Notes: generated by a model from the sequence alone, not told the origin. A DNA stretch of 64,000 nt from Ensifer sp. BR816 (GCF_000378985.1 NZ_KB905370.1:682001-746000), one strand, 5' to 3'. Counted from the first letter of the stretch, positions 35,112-45,115 are shown. Program-made: numbers and translations.

Positions 35112-36284
35112 ATGCCCGGCGACGCTGCAAGAGCGGAGAACCAGGGCAGGAGACGACGGACGCTCACCGCCTTCCTGAAAGAGGAAGCCGCGGCCAAGGG
35201 TTTTGACCTCTGTCGGATCACCCGACCGGACGCGATTCCGCAAGCGCCGGGCCGGCTCCGGCAATTCCTTGCCGAAGGCTGTCACGGGACGATGGAATGG
35301 CTTTCCGAGACGGCGGGGCGGCGCTCCGATCCGCGCGTGCTGTGGAGCGAGGTCCGCTCGATCGTCCTGTTCGGCATGAATTACGGCCCAGACACCGACC
35401 CGCTCGCGGTCCTCGCCAAGCGCGACCGGGGCGCAATCTCCGTCTACGCCCAGAACCGGGACTATCACGACGTCGTCAAAGGGCGGCTGAAGGAAATCGC
35501 CACCCGCTTTGCGGCGCGCGCCGGCGCGGACGTCAAGGTCTTCGTCGATACCGCCCCGGTCATGGAGAAGCCGCTCGCGGAAAAGGCCGGTATCGGCTGG
35601 CAGGGCAAGCACACCAATCTGGTCAGCCGCGAATTCGGCTCGTGGCTGTTTCTCGGCAGCCTGTTCACGACGGCCGACCTCGACCTCGACGATCCCGAGC
35701 GCGACCGTTGCGGCTCCTGCCGGGCCTGCCTCGACGCCTGTCCGACCGACGCCTTCCCGGCGCCCTATCGGATCGATGCGCGGCGCTGCATCTCCTACCT
35801 GACGATCGAGCACAAGGGGCCGATCGACCGCGAACTCAGACCGCTGATCGGCAACCGCATCTATGGCTGCGACGATTGCCTCGCCGTCTGTCCCTGGAAC
35901 AAATTCGCCCGCTCGGCCTCGGAAATGAAGCTCAAGGCGCGCGAAGATCTCAAGGAACCGGAGCTCGCCTCCCTGCTGACACTCGACGACGCCGCCTTCC
36001 GCAGCCTGTTTTCCGGCTCTCCGGTCAAACGCATCGGCCGCGACCGCTTCGTCAGAAATGTCTTGATCGCCGTCGGCAATTCCGGTGAAGAGAGGTTCGT
36101 ACCCGCCTGCAAGGCGTTGGCGCGTGACGCCGCCCCGGCCGTCAGGGGGATGGCCGTCTGGGCGCTTTCGCGTCTGATCGAGGCGGATGAGCTCGCCGCC
36201 TTTGCCGGGGAGTGCGGGCAGGAAACCGACGACGAGGTGCTTTCGGAATGGGAAATGGCAGGAGTGAGCCGATGCATGTCCTGA
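35112..36284 (+). CDS. queG: epoxyqueuosine reductase
   Basis: Last step of queuosine synthesis in tRNA: reduces epoxyqueuosine using cobalamin and two [4Fe-4S] clusters. The 390-aa product has both ferredoxin-type clusters, [15 protein letters not shown] and [14 protein letters not shown], and the cobalamin-domain segments [20 protein letters not shown]-terminal HEAT-like helices ([18 protein letters not shown]) are typical. The ATG at 35112 has AAGGAC upstream. The last 13 bases overlap the next gene. Confidence 0.95.
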   Translation: MPGDAARAENQGRRRRTLTAFLKEEAAAKGFDLCRITRPDAIPQAPGRLRQFLAEGCHGTMEWLSETAGRRSDPRVLWSEVRSIVLFGMNYGPDTDPLAVLAKRDRGAISVYAQNRDYHDVVKGRLKEIATRFAARAGADVKVFVDTAPVMEKPLAEKAGIGWQGKHTNLVSREFGSWLFLGSLFTTADLDLDDPERDRCGSCRACLDACPTDAFPAPYRIDARRCISYLTIEHKGPIDRELRPLIGNRIYGCDDCLAVCPWNKFARSASEMKLKAREDLKEPELASLLTLDDAAFRSLFSGSPVKRIGRDRFVRNVLIAVGNSGEERFVPACKALARDAAPAVRGMAVWALSRLIEADELAAFAGECGQETDDEVLSEWEMAGVSRCMS

Positions 36285-37144
36285 TACTTGGCGCCGGCTA
36301 TTCCGGCACGGCGATTGCGAAGGCGCTTGCCCCCGCCGCACAATCGGTGACCGGAACGACCCGCTCGCCGGACAAGCTGGCGGGCCTCGATGCGGCCGGC
36401 ATAAAGCCCCTGCTGTTCGACGGAGCGACGATTTCCGCGGAGCTCGCCGGCGCGATGGGCACGGCGACGCACCTCATCCAGTCGATTGCGCCGGGACGTG
36501 ATGGCGATCCGATGTTCCGCGCCGGGACGCCGCCGCTCGACGAGCTCCTGCCGAACCTTCGCTGGGTCGGTTATCTCTCCACCGTCGGCGTCTATGGCAA
36601 TCATGACGGCGGCTGGGTATCGGAGGCGACGCCGCTGAAGCCGGTCTCCCAGCGATCCGTCGAGCGGGTCGAGGCGGAGAATGCCTGGCTGGACCATGGC
36701 GCGAAGCAGGGCATGCCCGTTGCCGTGCTCAGGCTCGCCGGCATCTACGGGCCGGGGCGCAACGCTTTCCGCAACCTCGCCGAAGGCACGGCGCGGCGGG
36801 TCGTCAAGGCGAACCAGGTCTTCAATCGCATCCGCGTCGAGGATATCGGCGCCGCCGCCGCCTTTCTTGCGACACGCGGCCTGGGCGGCGTTTTCAACGT
36901 GACCGACGACGAACCCGGGCCGCCGCAGGATGTGGTCGCGGAGGCCGCCCGCCTGATGGGCGTCGCGCCGCCGCCGGAAGTGCCGTTCGAAACCGCGGAG
37001 ATGTCGCCGATGGCGCGCACTTTCTACGGCGAGAACAAGCGCGTCTCCAATGCGCGGCTGCGCGAGGCCGGCTTCGATTTTGCCTTTCCGAATTATCGCG
37101 TTTCGCTTGCACAGCTATGGGCAAGCGGGACCTGGCGTGGATAG
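36272..37144 (+). CDS. SDR/NAD-dependent epimerase-like protein
   Basis: A 290-aa Rossmann-fold protein: N-terminal [51 protein letters not shown] and [14 protein letters not shown]. The usual active-site Tyr-x-x-x-Lys is not obvious ([12 protein letters not shown] in that place), as in the atypical YeeZ-type group. GGAG precedes ATG 36272, which overlaps the queG end, so translation is coupled. Substrate unknown. Confidence 0.85.
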   Translation: MHVLILGAGYSGTAIAKALAPAAQSVTGTTRSPDKLAGLDAAGIKPLLFDGATISAELAGAMGTATHLIQSIAPGRDGDPMFRAGTPPLDELLPNLRWVGYLSTVGVYGNHDGGWVSEATPLKPVSQRSVERVEAENAWLDHGAKQGMPVAVLRLAGIYGPGRNAFRNLAEGTARRVVKANQVFNRIRVEDIGAAAAFLATRGLGGVFNVTDDEPGPPQDVVAEAARLMGVAPPPEVPFETAEMSPMARTFYGENKRVSNARLREAGFDFAFPNYRVSLAQLWASGTWRG

Positions 37145-37608
37145 TAAATCCACGTCGCCGATACGTCGATCAGAATATCTCTCCACCGCCAAAAGCATGC
37201 TGTGAGATCATCCGAAAGTAATAGATTCGGACGACTCACCTTGACTGCCTCATACTGCCATATTTTGACCTATACTTCGCCACGCTCCACAACCTAGACG
37301 ATAGCTGCAGAATTTGATGATGGAAACTCGTCGAAATTCACGCGAATCGAAATTTTAAATGATTTTTTACATCGGCCGGGCAGTTGCGCGGAACCAAAGC
37401 GCGAAGGAAACGTTTAGGCGCTGATTCAAAAGAACTTCTTTGGCCTATCTAAAGCAATTAAAACGGCATCCCGTTTTAAAACGACGGGATTTTTCAATAA
37501 ATCCTAATGAATGGTTAAAGGTTGAAGCACGTTTTTGCCATGTTTCGCCCTAATTAGCTCGAACGGAAAAGGGAACTAGTCGAACATTCAATCCGAAGAG
37601 GTCGTCGC
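37145..37608. other. 464-bp intergenic region with a terminator, A/T-rich upstream of the RlpA-like gene
   Basis: No gene is supported. The sequence is unusually A/T-rich for this chromosome from about 37300 to 37560, as expected of a promoter region or an anciently acquired spacer. It holds one clear hairpin (37468-37494) and ends in GAAGAGG before the TTG start of the next gene. Confidence 0.5.
37468..37494 (+). terminator. terminator-like hairpin
   Basis: ATCCCG (37468-37473) pairs with CGGGAT (37485-37490) followed by TTTTT; CGTTTTAAAACG inside the loop is itself palindromic. It lies about 325 bases after the epimerase-like gene, so it may end that operon or a small leader RNA of the RlpA-like gene. 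Confidence 0.55.
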
Positions 37609-37983
37609 TTGAAGCCCGCGAAAATCAAGACTGCTGCCGCCGCAGCGCTATTCGCCGTCGGGATGGGTCTCGTCTCGGCATCCGACAGCCAGGCAAAGGC
37701 ACCGAATTGTGGTGGCGCCTCCTGGTATGCCCTCACCTCGAAAACCGCCTCCGGCGAGCGCATGAACGCCGCGCGTCTGACGGCCGCGCACCGAAGCCTG
37801 AAGTTCGGCACCAAGGTCCAGGTCACCAACCGGCGAAACGGCAAGACCGTCGTCGTGCGGATCAATGATCGCGGTCCGTTCATTCGCGGCCGGGTCATCG
37901 ATCTCTCCAAGGCGGCCGCCTCGCAGATCGGCATGATCCGCTCGGGCACTGCCAGCATCTGCTACCAGGTCGTCAATTCCTGA
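37609..37983 (+). CDS. RlpA-like (double-psi beta-barrel) secreted protein
   Basis: A 124-aa protein with signal peptide ([23 protein letters not shown]) and a complete double-psi beta-barrel: [57 protein letters not shown]. The RlpA family includes lytic transglycosylases that cut denuded peptidoglycan; the SPOR domain is absent here. TTG start at 37609 with GAAGAGG upstream. Confidence 0.88.
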   Translation: MKPAKIKTAAAAALFAVGMGLVSASDSQAKAPNCGGASWYALTSKTASGERMNAARLTAAHRSLKFGTKVQVTNRRNGKTVVVRINDRGPFIRGRVIDLSKAAASQIGMIRSGTASICYQVVNS

Positions 37984-38113
37984 TCCCTCACCGTCGGCTT
38001 GAGGCTGGACGGTTCTGTTCCGCGGGGCGCGATTGCTCCCGCACATAATGCGACCGCTCACTTGCTCTTCGGTGCCATCGCCGCTACCACGGCGAAAAAG
38101 GAGTTGATCGAAG

Positions 38114-39403
38114 ATGCGATTGGGCGGACGGCTCGCTGGAGCCATAGACGTTCTTGACGATATCGAGAAGCGCAAGCGCCCAGTCGCCGACGCGCTCAAG
38201 GACTGGGGCCTCTCGCATCGCTTTGCCGGATCGGGCGACCGCGCCGCCATCGGCAACATCGTCTATGACGCGCTGCGGATGAAACTCTCCCACGCCTATC
38301 TGATGGATAGCGACAGCCCGGCCGCCCTTGGCCACGCGGTCATCTACCGCCAATGGGGCTTCACGCCCGACAGGCTCGCGGCGGAACTCTCCGACGACAA
38401 GTTCGCCCCGCAAGCCCCGTCGGCAGAGACGATGAAGGCGTTCCGCGAGCGCCGTATCGAAGGCGCACCGCTCCACGTGCAAGGCGATATCCCTGAGTGG
38501 ACGCAGGCCTCTTTCGAAGAAAACTTCTCCGACGACTGGCTCGACGAAGCCAGGGCGCTCGCCGGCCGGCCGACCCTCGACCTTCGCGTCAACACGCTGA
38601 AGGCGAGCCGCGACAAGGTCTTGAAGGCATTGGAGCGCAGCGGCGCCGAACCGGCGGCCATTGCCCGCCATGGCGTGCGCATCCCCGCCGGCGAAGGCGC
38701 CGCGCGCCTGCCGCACGTCACCGCCGAAATCTCGTTCCAGAAGGGTTGGTTCGAGGTTCAGGACGAAGGTTCGCAGATCGTCGCCGATCTCGTCTTCCCG
38801 CGCGAGGGCGAGCAGGTGCTCGACTATTGTGCCGGCGGCGGCGGCAAGACGCTCGCCATGTCCGCGGCGATGAACAACAAGGGCCAGGTGCATGCCTATG
38901 ACACCGACCGCAAGCGGCTGGCGCCGATCATCGAGCGACTGAAGCGCGCCGGTACCCGCAATGTGCAGGTGCATGAGTCGGCAGATTCGCTTGCAACGCT
39001 CGTCGGTCGCTGCGACCGGGTGCTCGTCGACGCCCCCTGTACCGGGACCGGAACGTGGCGGCGCCGGCCGGATACGAAGTGGCGCCTGACGCAGAAGAAC
39101 CTCGAGGAGCGACTGGCACAGCAGGAGGAGGCGCTTGCCGGCGCCGCCCAGTTTGTCCGCCCCGGCGGGCACCTGATCTATGTGACCTGCTCCGTGCTTC
39201 CCGAAGAAAACGAAGCGCAGGTCTACGGCTTCTGCGAGGACAATCCGGAGTTCGAGATCCTCTCGGCCGCAGAGACATGGGCGACGCTGTTCGGCACCGA
39301 CAAGCCGCAGCCCTGGTCCGCCGACATGAAGACCGTCACGCTAACGCCCGCATCGACCGGAACCGACGGCTTCTTCTTCTGCCTGATGGGCAGGAAAAGC
39401 TAG
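38114..39403 (+). CDS. rsmB: RsmB/NOP-family rRNA (cytosine-C5)-methyltransferase
   Basis: A 429-aa SAM-dependent enzyme: N-terminal NusB-like helical region (GAIDVLDDIEKRKRPVADAL), then the methyltransferase core with DYCAGGGGKTLAMSAAM, the catalytic DAPCTGTGTWRRRPD and TCSVLPEENE cysteines. This is the two-cysteine mechanism of m5C RNA methyltransferases. Closest in layout to RsmB, but rhizobia have several paralogues, so exact target uncertain. Confidence 0.85.
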   Translation: MRLGGRLAGAIDVLDDIEKRKRPVADALKDWGLSHRFAGSGDRAAIGNIVYDALRMKLSHAYLMDSDSPAALGHAVIYRQWGFTPDRLAAELSDDKFAPQAPSAETMKAFRERRIEGAPLHVQGDIPEWTQASFEENFSDDWLDEARALAGRPTLDLRVNTLKASRDKVLKALERSGAEPAAIARHGVRIPAGEGAARLPHVTAEISFQKGWFEVQDEGSQIVADLVFPREGEQVLDYCAGGGGKTLAMSAAMNNKGQVHAYDTDRKRLAPIIERLKRAGTRNVQVHESADSLATLVGRCDRVLVDAPCTGTGTWRRRPDTKWRLTQKNLEERLAQQEEALAGAAQFVRPGGHLIYVTCSVLPEENEAQVYGFCEDNPEFEILSAAETWATLFGTDKPQPWSADMKTVTLTPASTGTDGFFFCLMGRKS

Positions 39404-39411
39404 TGGGCCCA

Positions 39412-39480
39412 GTGCATGTGGCCCAAAAGAGTGCAGCGATTGGGGCAACGGCAGACACCGAAACAAATGCCTGCAAGGGG
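39412..39480. repeat. degenerate palindromic repeat
   Basis: Reads GCATGTGGCCCAAAAGAGTG, then CAGCGATTGGGGCAACG and CA...AAACAAATGCCTGCA, a worn copy of the element at the dut 3' end (3456-3503). It sits between the RsmB-like gene and the imelysin cluster. Confidence 0.4.
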
Positions 39481-39490
39481 AAGTCGCAAA

Positions 39491-39507
39491 ATTGAAAATG
39501 TTCTAAA
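39491..39507. promoter_or_regulatory. weak Irr-box-like dyad before the imelysin cluster
   Basis: ATTGAAA, three bases, TTCTAAA: the right half matches the iron-control element (TTTAGAA-N3-TTCTAAA) and the left half matches at about four of seven positions. It lies 104 bases before the first imelysin gene. Iron regulation is expected for such clusters, but this site is weak. Confidence 0.3.
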
Positions 39508-39610
39508 CTATACGCTTTGACACCAGTTTGCTTTTGGTTCATGACATGGGCGCTTTACCGGCCTCAAGCCGCTTCGCTCGGCCGGCCTGCAAAAAGCGAA
39601 GGAGAGGGTC

Positions 39611-40888
39611 ATGACCAAGAATTTCATCCGCGCCGCCGCGCTGACACTCATGACGGCCACGTCCGTGCTGGCCCTGCAGCCGGCCAACGCCGCGACAGAC
39701 GCGGCCGCCGTCGTCAAGCATTATGCGGCGATCGCGCACGCCAAATATGAGGACGCGCTGACCACCGCCGAAGCCCTCGACAAGGCCGTCGATGCGCTGA
39801 TCGCCAGCCCCAGCGACGAGACGCTGAAGGCGGCGCGCGAGGCCTGGCTGAAGGCGCGCAACCCCTACCAGGAGACCGAGGTCTACCGCTTCGGCAATGC
39901 GATCGTCGACGAATGGGAAGGCAAGGTGAATGCCTGGCCGCTCGACGAGGGCCTGATCGACTATGTCGATCCGAGCTACGGCACCGAGAGCGACGAGAAC
40001 GCCCTTTTCACCGCCAATGTCATCGCCAACAAGACGATCAAGATCGACGGCAAGGACGTCGACGCGGCGAACATCACGCCGGAATTCCTGGCCGGCACGC
40101 TGCAGGAAGCCGGCGGCATCGAGGCGAATGTCGCGACGGGCTACCACGCCATCGAATTCCTGCTCTGGGGCCAGGACCTGAACGGCACCGGCCCGGGCGC
40201 CGGCAAACGCACCTATACCGATTTCGACGCCAAGGCCTGCACCAACGGCAATTGCGACCGCCGCGCCGCCTATCTGAAGGCGGCGACCGACCTGCTCGTC
40301 TCCGACCTCAAGGAAATGGCCGCCAACTGGGCACCGGAGGGCGCCGCGGCCAAGGGGGTGGAAACCGACCCCAAGGCCGGCCTCGCGGCGATCCTCACCG
40401 GCATGGGCTCGCTCTCCTATGGCGAACTTGCCGGCGAGCGCATGAAGCTCGGCCTGCTGCTGCACGATCCGGAAGAGGAGCATGATTGCTTCTCGGACAA
40501 CACCCACAATTCGCACTTGCATGACGCGATCGGCATCCAGTCCGCCTATACGGGCGAATACACCCGGATCGACGGCACGAAGCTCACCGGCCCGTCGCTT
40601 TCAGAGCTCGTCGCCGCCAAGGACGCCGCGCTCGACAAGGAGATGACGACCAATCTCGCGACGACGGTCGAGAAGATGCAGGCGATGGCCAAGCGGGCCG
40701 AAACCGAGGCCTATGATCAGATGATCGGCGAAGGCAATGCGGAAGGCAACGCGACCGTTCAGACCGCCATCGACGGCTTGATCACCCAGGCCAAGACCGT
40801 CGAACGGGTCATCGCGGCGCTCGACCTCGGCACGATCGAGCTTGAAGGTTCGGACAGCCTGGATAATCCTAACGCGGTTTTCCAATAA
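39611..40888 (+). CDS. imelysin-family (iron-regulated) periplasmic protein
   Basis: A 425-aa protein with signal peptide (AALTLMTATSVLALQPANAA). The imelysin GxHxxE motif is GYHAIEFLLWG at about residue 178; repeated four-helix domains have RNPYQETEVYRFGNAIVDEW and HDCFSDNTHNSHLHDAIGI. Members bind iron or haem at the outer face and are linked to iron uptake. First gene of a cluster with a di-haem protein, a second imelysin and a DUF1513 protein. Confidence 0.92.
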   Translation: MTKNFIRAAALTLMTATSVLALQPANAATDAAAVVKHYAAIAHAKYEDALTTAEALDKAVDALIASPSDETLKAAREAWLKARNPYQETEVYRFGNAIVDEWEGKVNAWPLDEGLIDYVDPSYGTESDENALFTANVIANKTIKIDGKDVDAANITPEFLAGTLQEAGGIEANVATGYHAIEFLLWGQDLNGTGPGAGKRTYTDFDAKACTNGNCDRRAAYLKAATDLLVSDLKEMAANWAPEGAAAKGVETDPKAGLAAILTGMGSLSYGELAGERMKLGLLLHDPEEEHDCFSDNTHNSHLHDAIGIQSAYTGEYTRIDGTKLTGPSLSELVAAKDAALDKEMTTNLATTVEKMQAMAKRAETEAYDQMIGEGNAEGNATVQTAIDGLITQAKTVERVIAALDLGTIELEGSDSLDNPNAVFQ

Positions 40889-40937
40889 GCCGGAAAGGCG
40901 GGTCGCTCCCGAAGAGGTGCGGCCCGGCTCTCGTCCG

Positions 40938-42683
40938 ATGAAAGTCCTGACTGCCCACTTCCTCGCGTTGCCGCTCGCCGCGCTTATCGGCGCTGCTGCC
41001 GCGGCATCAGTGACGTCGGGCATTGGCCCCGACTCCCGCGCTGATACCCCCCTCTGCCCTGCCGGGCGTCTCCCCCGCAAGGGGGGAGATTGGCCGGAGG
41101 CAAGGCCTTGCCCCATCAGCTCGCAAATATCGAACCCGTCGAACTCAACCGATCGCGCGCAGGCGAATTCCTTGAGCGGGACATCGCCACTTGCCGATCT
41201 CCCCCCCTGTGGGGGAGATGCCCGGCAGGGCAGAGGGGGGTGCCTGCCGGCCCGCGACGACCTTTCCGAACAGGATCTCAAACGCGTCGAAACCGTAACC
41301 CGGCCGACCCAGGACTTTTCCAAGGCCGAACAATTCGAGGCGATGTCGGCGGGCGCCACGACCACGGTCGCACCGATCGACCAGAAGGTCTTCCAGCAAT
41401 TCTCGGACAACCTGCCGTTCGAGGACGAAGAGAATTTCAAGCTCGGCAAGGCGCTGTTCGAAAAACTCTGGGTCTCCACCCCCTCCTCGACCCAAGCCTC
41501 CGACGGGCTCGGCCCGCTTTACAACGCCCGCGCCTGCGAAAGCTGCCATCCGCGCGATGGCCGGGGCCGCCCGCCGGAGGGGGCGGATGCGACGTCGACG
41601 GTCTACCGTCTCGCCCGTCCGCCGCGCGACGAAGCCGAACGGCGCCTCCTCGCTGACCACCGGACGCTCAATTTCCCGGATCCCGTCTACGGCGCGCAGT
41701 TGCAGGACGGTGCCGTGCCCGGGCTCGCCGCCGAAGGTCGTCTCAAGGTCAGCTACCGGGAAGAGGCGGTGCCGCTTGCGGATGGCGAGGTCGTCCAGCT
41801 CCGCAAGCCGCAGTATGCAGTCACCGATCTCGGCTATGGCCCGATGGACCCGATGACGACCGTTTCGCCGCGCGTCGCGCCGGCGATGATCGGGCTCGGC
41901 CTCATCGAGATGATCCACGAAGCGGACATTCTTGCGAAAGACGACCCGGACGACCGGGACGGTGACGGCATCAGCGGACGGGCGGCACTCGTCCGGGACC
42001 GGGACGGTGGCGCGATCACGCTCGGCCGCTTCGGCTGGAAGGCCCAGAACACGACCATTCGCCAACAGGCCGCAGACGCCTTTGCGGTCGATATCGGCAT
42101 TTCAACGCCGGCCTTCGACAGCGGCCATGGCGACTGCACCAAGGCGCAGGGCGCTTGCCTCACGCTTCCGACCGGTGTCCAGGCGCGGCTCGGGCCGGTC
42201 GAGGCGCCCGACCCGGTGCTCGGCCTCGTCACCTTCTATTCCGCCAATCTCGCGGTGCCGGCCCGGCGCAAGGCAAGCTTTCCCCAAACGCTAGAGGGCA
42301 AACGGCTTTTCTATGACGCGGGCTGTCCGACCTGCCACACGCCGAAATACGTCACCCGGCGCGATGCGCCGCACAAGGAGCTGGCCTTCCAGCTCATCTG
42401 GCCCTATTCCGATTTCCTGCTGCACGACATGGGCGACGGCCTCGCCGACGGCCAGCAGGTCGGAATTGCCAACGGACGCGAATGGCGCACGCCGCCGCTC
42501 TGGGGGATCGGCCTGACCAGGACCGTCAGCGGCCATACGTTCCTGCTCCACGACGGGCGTGCCCGCAATCTCACCGAGGCCATCCTTTGGCACGGCGGCG
42601 AGGCGGAAAAGGCCCGCAATGCCTTCGCCGCCCTGTCGAAGGATGACCGAAACGCCCTGCTTTCCTTTCTGGAGTCGCTCTGA
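40938..42683 (+). CDS. di-haem DUF1111 (thiol oxidoreductase-like) protein with an in-frame repeat insertion
   Basis: A 581-aa periplasmic c-type cytochrome with signal peptide ([20 protein letters not shown]). Two haem motifs, NARACESCHP and AGCPTCHTPK, and the DUF1111 segments GLGPLYN, DHRTLNFPDPVYGAQLQ and FLLHDMGDGLADG. Residues 37-102 are encoded by a 196-bp palindromic intergenic repeat (41046-41241) that keeps the frame open; the family part resumes at about DLSEQDLKRVETVTRPTQDF. The stop overlaps the start of the next gene (TGATG). Confidence 0.88.
   Translation: MKVLTAHFLALPLAALIGAAAAASVTSGIGPDSRADTPLCPAGRLPRKGGDWPEARPCPISSQISNPSNSTDRAQANSLSGTSPLADLPPCGGDARQGRGGCLPARDDLSEQDLKRVETVTRPTQDFSKAEQFEAMSAGATTTVAPIDQKVFQQFSDNLPFEDEENFKLGKALFEKLWVSTPSSTQASDGLGPLYNARACESCHPRDGRGRPPEGADATSTVYRLARPPRDEAERRLLADHRTLNFPDPVYGAQLQDGAVPGLAAEGRLKVSYREEAVPLADGEVVQLRKPQYAVTDLGYGPMDPMTTVSPRVAPAMIGLGLIEMIHEADILAKDDPDDRDGDGISGRAALVRDRDGGAITLGRFGWKAQNTTIRQQAADAFAVDIGISTPAFDSGHGDCTKAQGACLTLPTGVQARLGPVEAPDPVLGLVTFYSANLAVPARRKASFPQTLEGKRLFYDAGCPTCHTPKYVTRRDAPHKELAFQLIWPYSDFLLHDMGDGLADGQQVGIANGREWRTPPLWGIGLTRTVSGHTFLLHDGRARNLTEAILWHGGEAEKARNAFAALSKDDRNALLSFLESL
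41046..41241. repeat. palindromic repeat (196 bp) inserted in a coding sequence
   Basis: The ends are a perfect 22-bp inverted repeat (starts ACCCCCCTCTGCCC; ends GGGCAGAGGGGGGT). They are followed inside by a second pair around CAAGGGGGGAGATTGG and GATCTCCCCCCCTGTGGG. The same element (190 bp) is intergenic at 60030-60219, with an unrelated centre. Here it lies between signal peptide and mature domain of the DUF1111 protein without introducing a stop. Confidence 0.85.
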
Positions 42684-43807
42684 TGCGCCTGAGCCTTTCC
42701 TTGACTCTCGGCTTCCTGCTTCTTGCAGCCGCCACGCCCGTGGTGGCACAGGAGGGCAACGCCCTTTCGCCGCGCGTCCTCGACGAAGCGGCACTTCCGG
42801 GCGTGATGGCGAAGGCGTTGGATAATTTCATCATTCCCGGCTATCGCGACCTGTCGCGGGCGACGGCCGACCTCGGCGAGAAAAACGCCGCGCTTTGCGC
42901 GACTCCGTCCACCGCGGCACTCGATGAAGCGCGAGCGGCCTTTTCGGATGTCGTGCGCAAATGGTCGGCGATCGAGATCATCCGCCTTGGACCGGCCCTC
43001 GAGCAGAACAGGTTCGAGCGCTTCCTGTTCTATCCCGATCGCAAGAGCACCGGCCTCAAGCAGGTGCAAGCCATTCTTGCCAAGCGCGACGAGAGTGCGA
43101 CGCAGGCAGAGAGCCTCAAGTCGAAGAGCGTCGCGGTACAGGGCCTCGGCGCGCTCGAATATGTTCTTTACGGCACCGGAGCCGAGTCGCTCGCCAGCGA
43201 GGAAGGCGGATTTCGCTGCCGTTACGGAATGGCGATCGCGCAGAACCTGACGACGATTGCCGGCGAGCTTCTTGCCGCCTGGGAAAAGCCGGATGGCATC
43301 CAGTCCGCCTGGAAGAAGGCGGGCCCCGACAACCCGCTTTTCCGCGACAATAAGGAAGCGGCGACGGAACTGCTCGGTGTTCTCGTACACAGCGTCGAGA
43401 TGATCAAGGACCAGCGGCTGCGTCCGTTCTATGCCGGGCCGACCGCCGGCAAGGCGGACAAGGGCCGCCCGAAACTCGCCATCTACTGGCGTTCGGGCAA
43501 TACGATGGCGTCCCTTGCCGCGAATCTCCGCGGCCTGCAGACCCTCTTCAACGTCGCCGGCATGGAGAACCTGCTTCCCGGCGACAGCCGCTCGATCGCC
43601 GGTTCGGTGAATTTTCTCTTCAAGGCGCTGATCAGTGCGACCGACCGCATTGATGGCCCGATCGATGCAGCGCTCACCGATGAGAAGCAACGCTCCAGAC
43701 TCGACTTCATCGGTCTCAACACCGCCGATCTCCTCGACCGGCTGAACCGGGATTTCGGAGGCGCGATCGGGCTCGGGGCGGGGTTTTCCTTCGCGGACGG
43801 CGATTGA
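42683..43807 (+). CDS. second imelysin-family protein, motif-variant
   Basis: A 374-aa protein with signal peptide (SLTLGFLLLAAATPVVAQ). Similar helical organisation (FIIPGYRDL, WSAIEIIRLGPALEQNRFERFLF), but the GxHxxE position reads GLGALEYVLYG: the His is replaced by Gly and the Glu is kept. C-terminal half has LGVLVHSVEMIKDQRL. Start overlaps the previous stop, so translation is coupled. Such variants partner canonical imelysins in the same cluster. Confidence 0.88.
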   Translation: MRLSLSLTLGFLLLAAATPVVAQEGNALSPRVLDEAALPGVMAKALDNFIIPGYRDLSRATADLGEKNAALCATPSTAALDEARAAFSDVVRKWSAIEIIRLGPALEQNRFERFLFYPDRKSTGLKQVQAILAKRDESATQAESLKSKSVAVQGLGALEYVLYGTGAESLASEEGGFRCRYGMAIAQNLTTIAGELLAAWEKPDGIQSAWKKAGPDNPLFRDNKEAATELLGVLVHSVEMIKDQRLRPFYAGPTAGKADKGRPKLAIYWRSGNTMASLAANLRGLQTLFNVAGMENLLPGDSRSIAGSVNFLFKALISATDRIDGPIDAALTDEKQRSRLDFIGLNTADLLDRLNRDFGGAIGLGAGFSFADGD

Positions 43808-43809
43808 CA

Positions 43810-43912
43810 CTACAGCGCCGTGCGTCCTTTCAGACGCACAAAGGACGCTGTAGCACTTGGAATTACTGCATGTTTTGCCCTTAAATCGGCTACGATTTAA
43901 GGAACATGCAGT
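43810..43912. repeat. rhizobial two-hairpin repeat
   Basis: CTACAGCGCCGTGCGTCCTT pairs with CAAAGGACGCTGTAG, then CTGCATGTTTTGCCCTTAAA pairs with TTTAAGGAACATGCAG. Both hairpins are intact; the same element as 34283-34376. It follows the second imelysin gene directly and takes up the first third of the 304-bp gap before corA; the rest of that gap shows no gene. Confidence 0.75.
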
Positions 43913-44111
43913 AGCGTGAAAAAGCCCCAGGTTGACAAGCCGCGAATTTGGGAGCAAAGCGCATCCATGCCCGTCTCGCGGGCATGCTTCACCCACGAAG
44001 GACCAACCCAAGATGAACCCCGACAGTCGAAGTCGAGTCTTCATTGCGGCCGCACGGACCTGATTGATCAGGGCTCCAGGCGGTCGGATGACCTCGCCTA
44101 TGGAGCCCAGA

Positions 44112-45101
44112 ATGCTCAGCATCTACACAAGCCAGAACGGCCACCTCATGCTCGTCGATCGTGCCACCGGTCCTGCCTTCCAGGAGCCGGTGACCTGGTT
44201 CGACCTCTTCAACCCCTCGGCCGATGAAACGCGCTTGGTCGAGGAGCATCTCGGCATCGCCATCCCCACCCGCGACGAGATGCAGGAAATCGAACTCTCC
44301 GACCGTCTCTACCAGGAGGACGGCGCGGAATTCATGACCATGACCGCGACCGCCAAGCTCGACAGCGACTATCCCGCCAAGGTGCCGGTGACCTTCGTCC
44401 TGAAGGGCGCGACGCTCGTCACGGTCCGCCACGCCGACCCGAAGCCGTTCCAGGTCTATGCAACCCGCATCCAGAAGCCGAACGGCGCCGTCTGCGAGAC
44501 GGGCGAACTGGTCATGCTGGGTCTGCTCGAGGCGATGATCGACCGGATTGCCGACGCGCTCGAACGGGCCGGCAACGAGGTCGACGCGATCTCGCGCGAG
44601 GTCTTCCGCAAGTCGCATGCCAGCGCCACCAAGAAGACGCGCGACCTGCAGTCGCTGATCGAGCAGATCGGCCAGAAGGGCGACCTTCTGACGACCATCC
44701 GCGAAAGCCTGGTCAGCATCGGCAGGCTCGTCGCCTATCACGTCGCGGCGGAAGGGAGCACGGCGCGCAAGTTGGCCAAGGAGAGCCGGCAGCGGATCAA
44801 GCTGATTCAGCGCGACGCCGCCTCGCTGGGCGACCACGCGCTGTTCCTGTCGAACAAAATCAACTTCCTGCTCGATGCGACGCTGGGGCTGATCAATCTC
44901 GAGCAGAACCAGATCATCAAGATCTTCTCGGTCGCGGCGGTCGTGTTCCTGCCGCCGACGCTCGTCGCCTCGATCTACGGCATGAACTTCGACGTCATAC
45001 CGGAACTGCATTGGCGGCTCGGCTACCCCTATGCACTGGCGGCGATGGCGGTTTCCGCGCTGTTGCCCTATCTTTATTTCAAGCGCCGAGGCTGGCTGTA
45101 G
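44112..45101 (+). CDS. corA: CorA-type divalent-cation channel
   Basis: A 329-aa protein: soluble acidic N-terminal funnel domain (FDLFNPSADETRLVEEHL, LTVRHADPKPF-like VTVRHADPKPF), long helix (LERAGNEVDAISREVF) and two C-terminal transmembrane helices. The selectivity motif GMN is in ASIYGMNFDVIPEL and the second helix follows. Transports Mg2+ (or Co2+/Ni2+). ATG 44112 chosen with GGAG six bases upstream. It sits inside an imelysin cluster that usually is contiguous. Confidence 0.93.
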   Translation: MLSIYTSQNGHLMLVDRATGPAFQEPVTWFDLFNPSADETRLVEEHLGIAIPTRDEMQEIELSDRLYQEDGAEFMTMTATAKLDSDYPAKVPVTFVLKGATLVTVRHADPKPFQVYATRIQKPNGAVCETGELVMLGLLEAMIDRIADALERAGNEVDAISREVFRKSHASATKKTRDLQSLIEQIGQKGDLLTTIRESLVSIGRLVAYHVAAEGSTARKLAKESRQRIKLIQRDAASLGDHALFLSNKINFLLDATLGLINLEQNQIIKIFSVAAVVFLPPTLVASIYGMNFDVIPELHWRLGYPYALAAMAVSALLPYLYFKRRGWL

Positions 45102-45115
45102 ATCATGCGGTCTGG

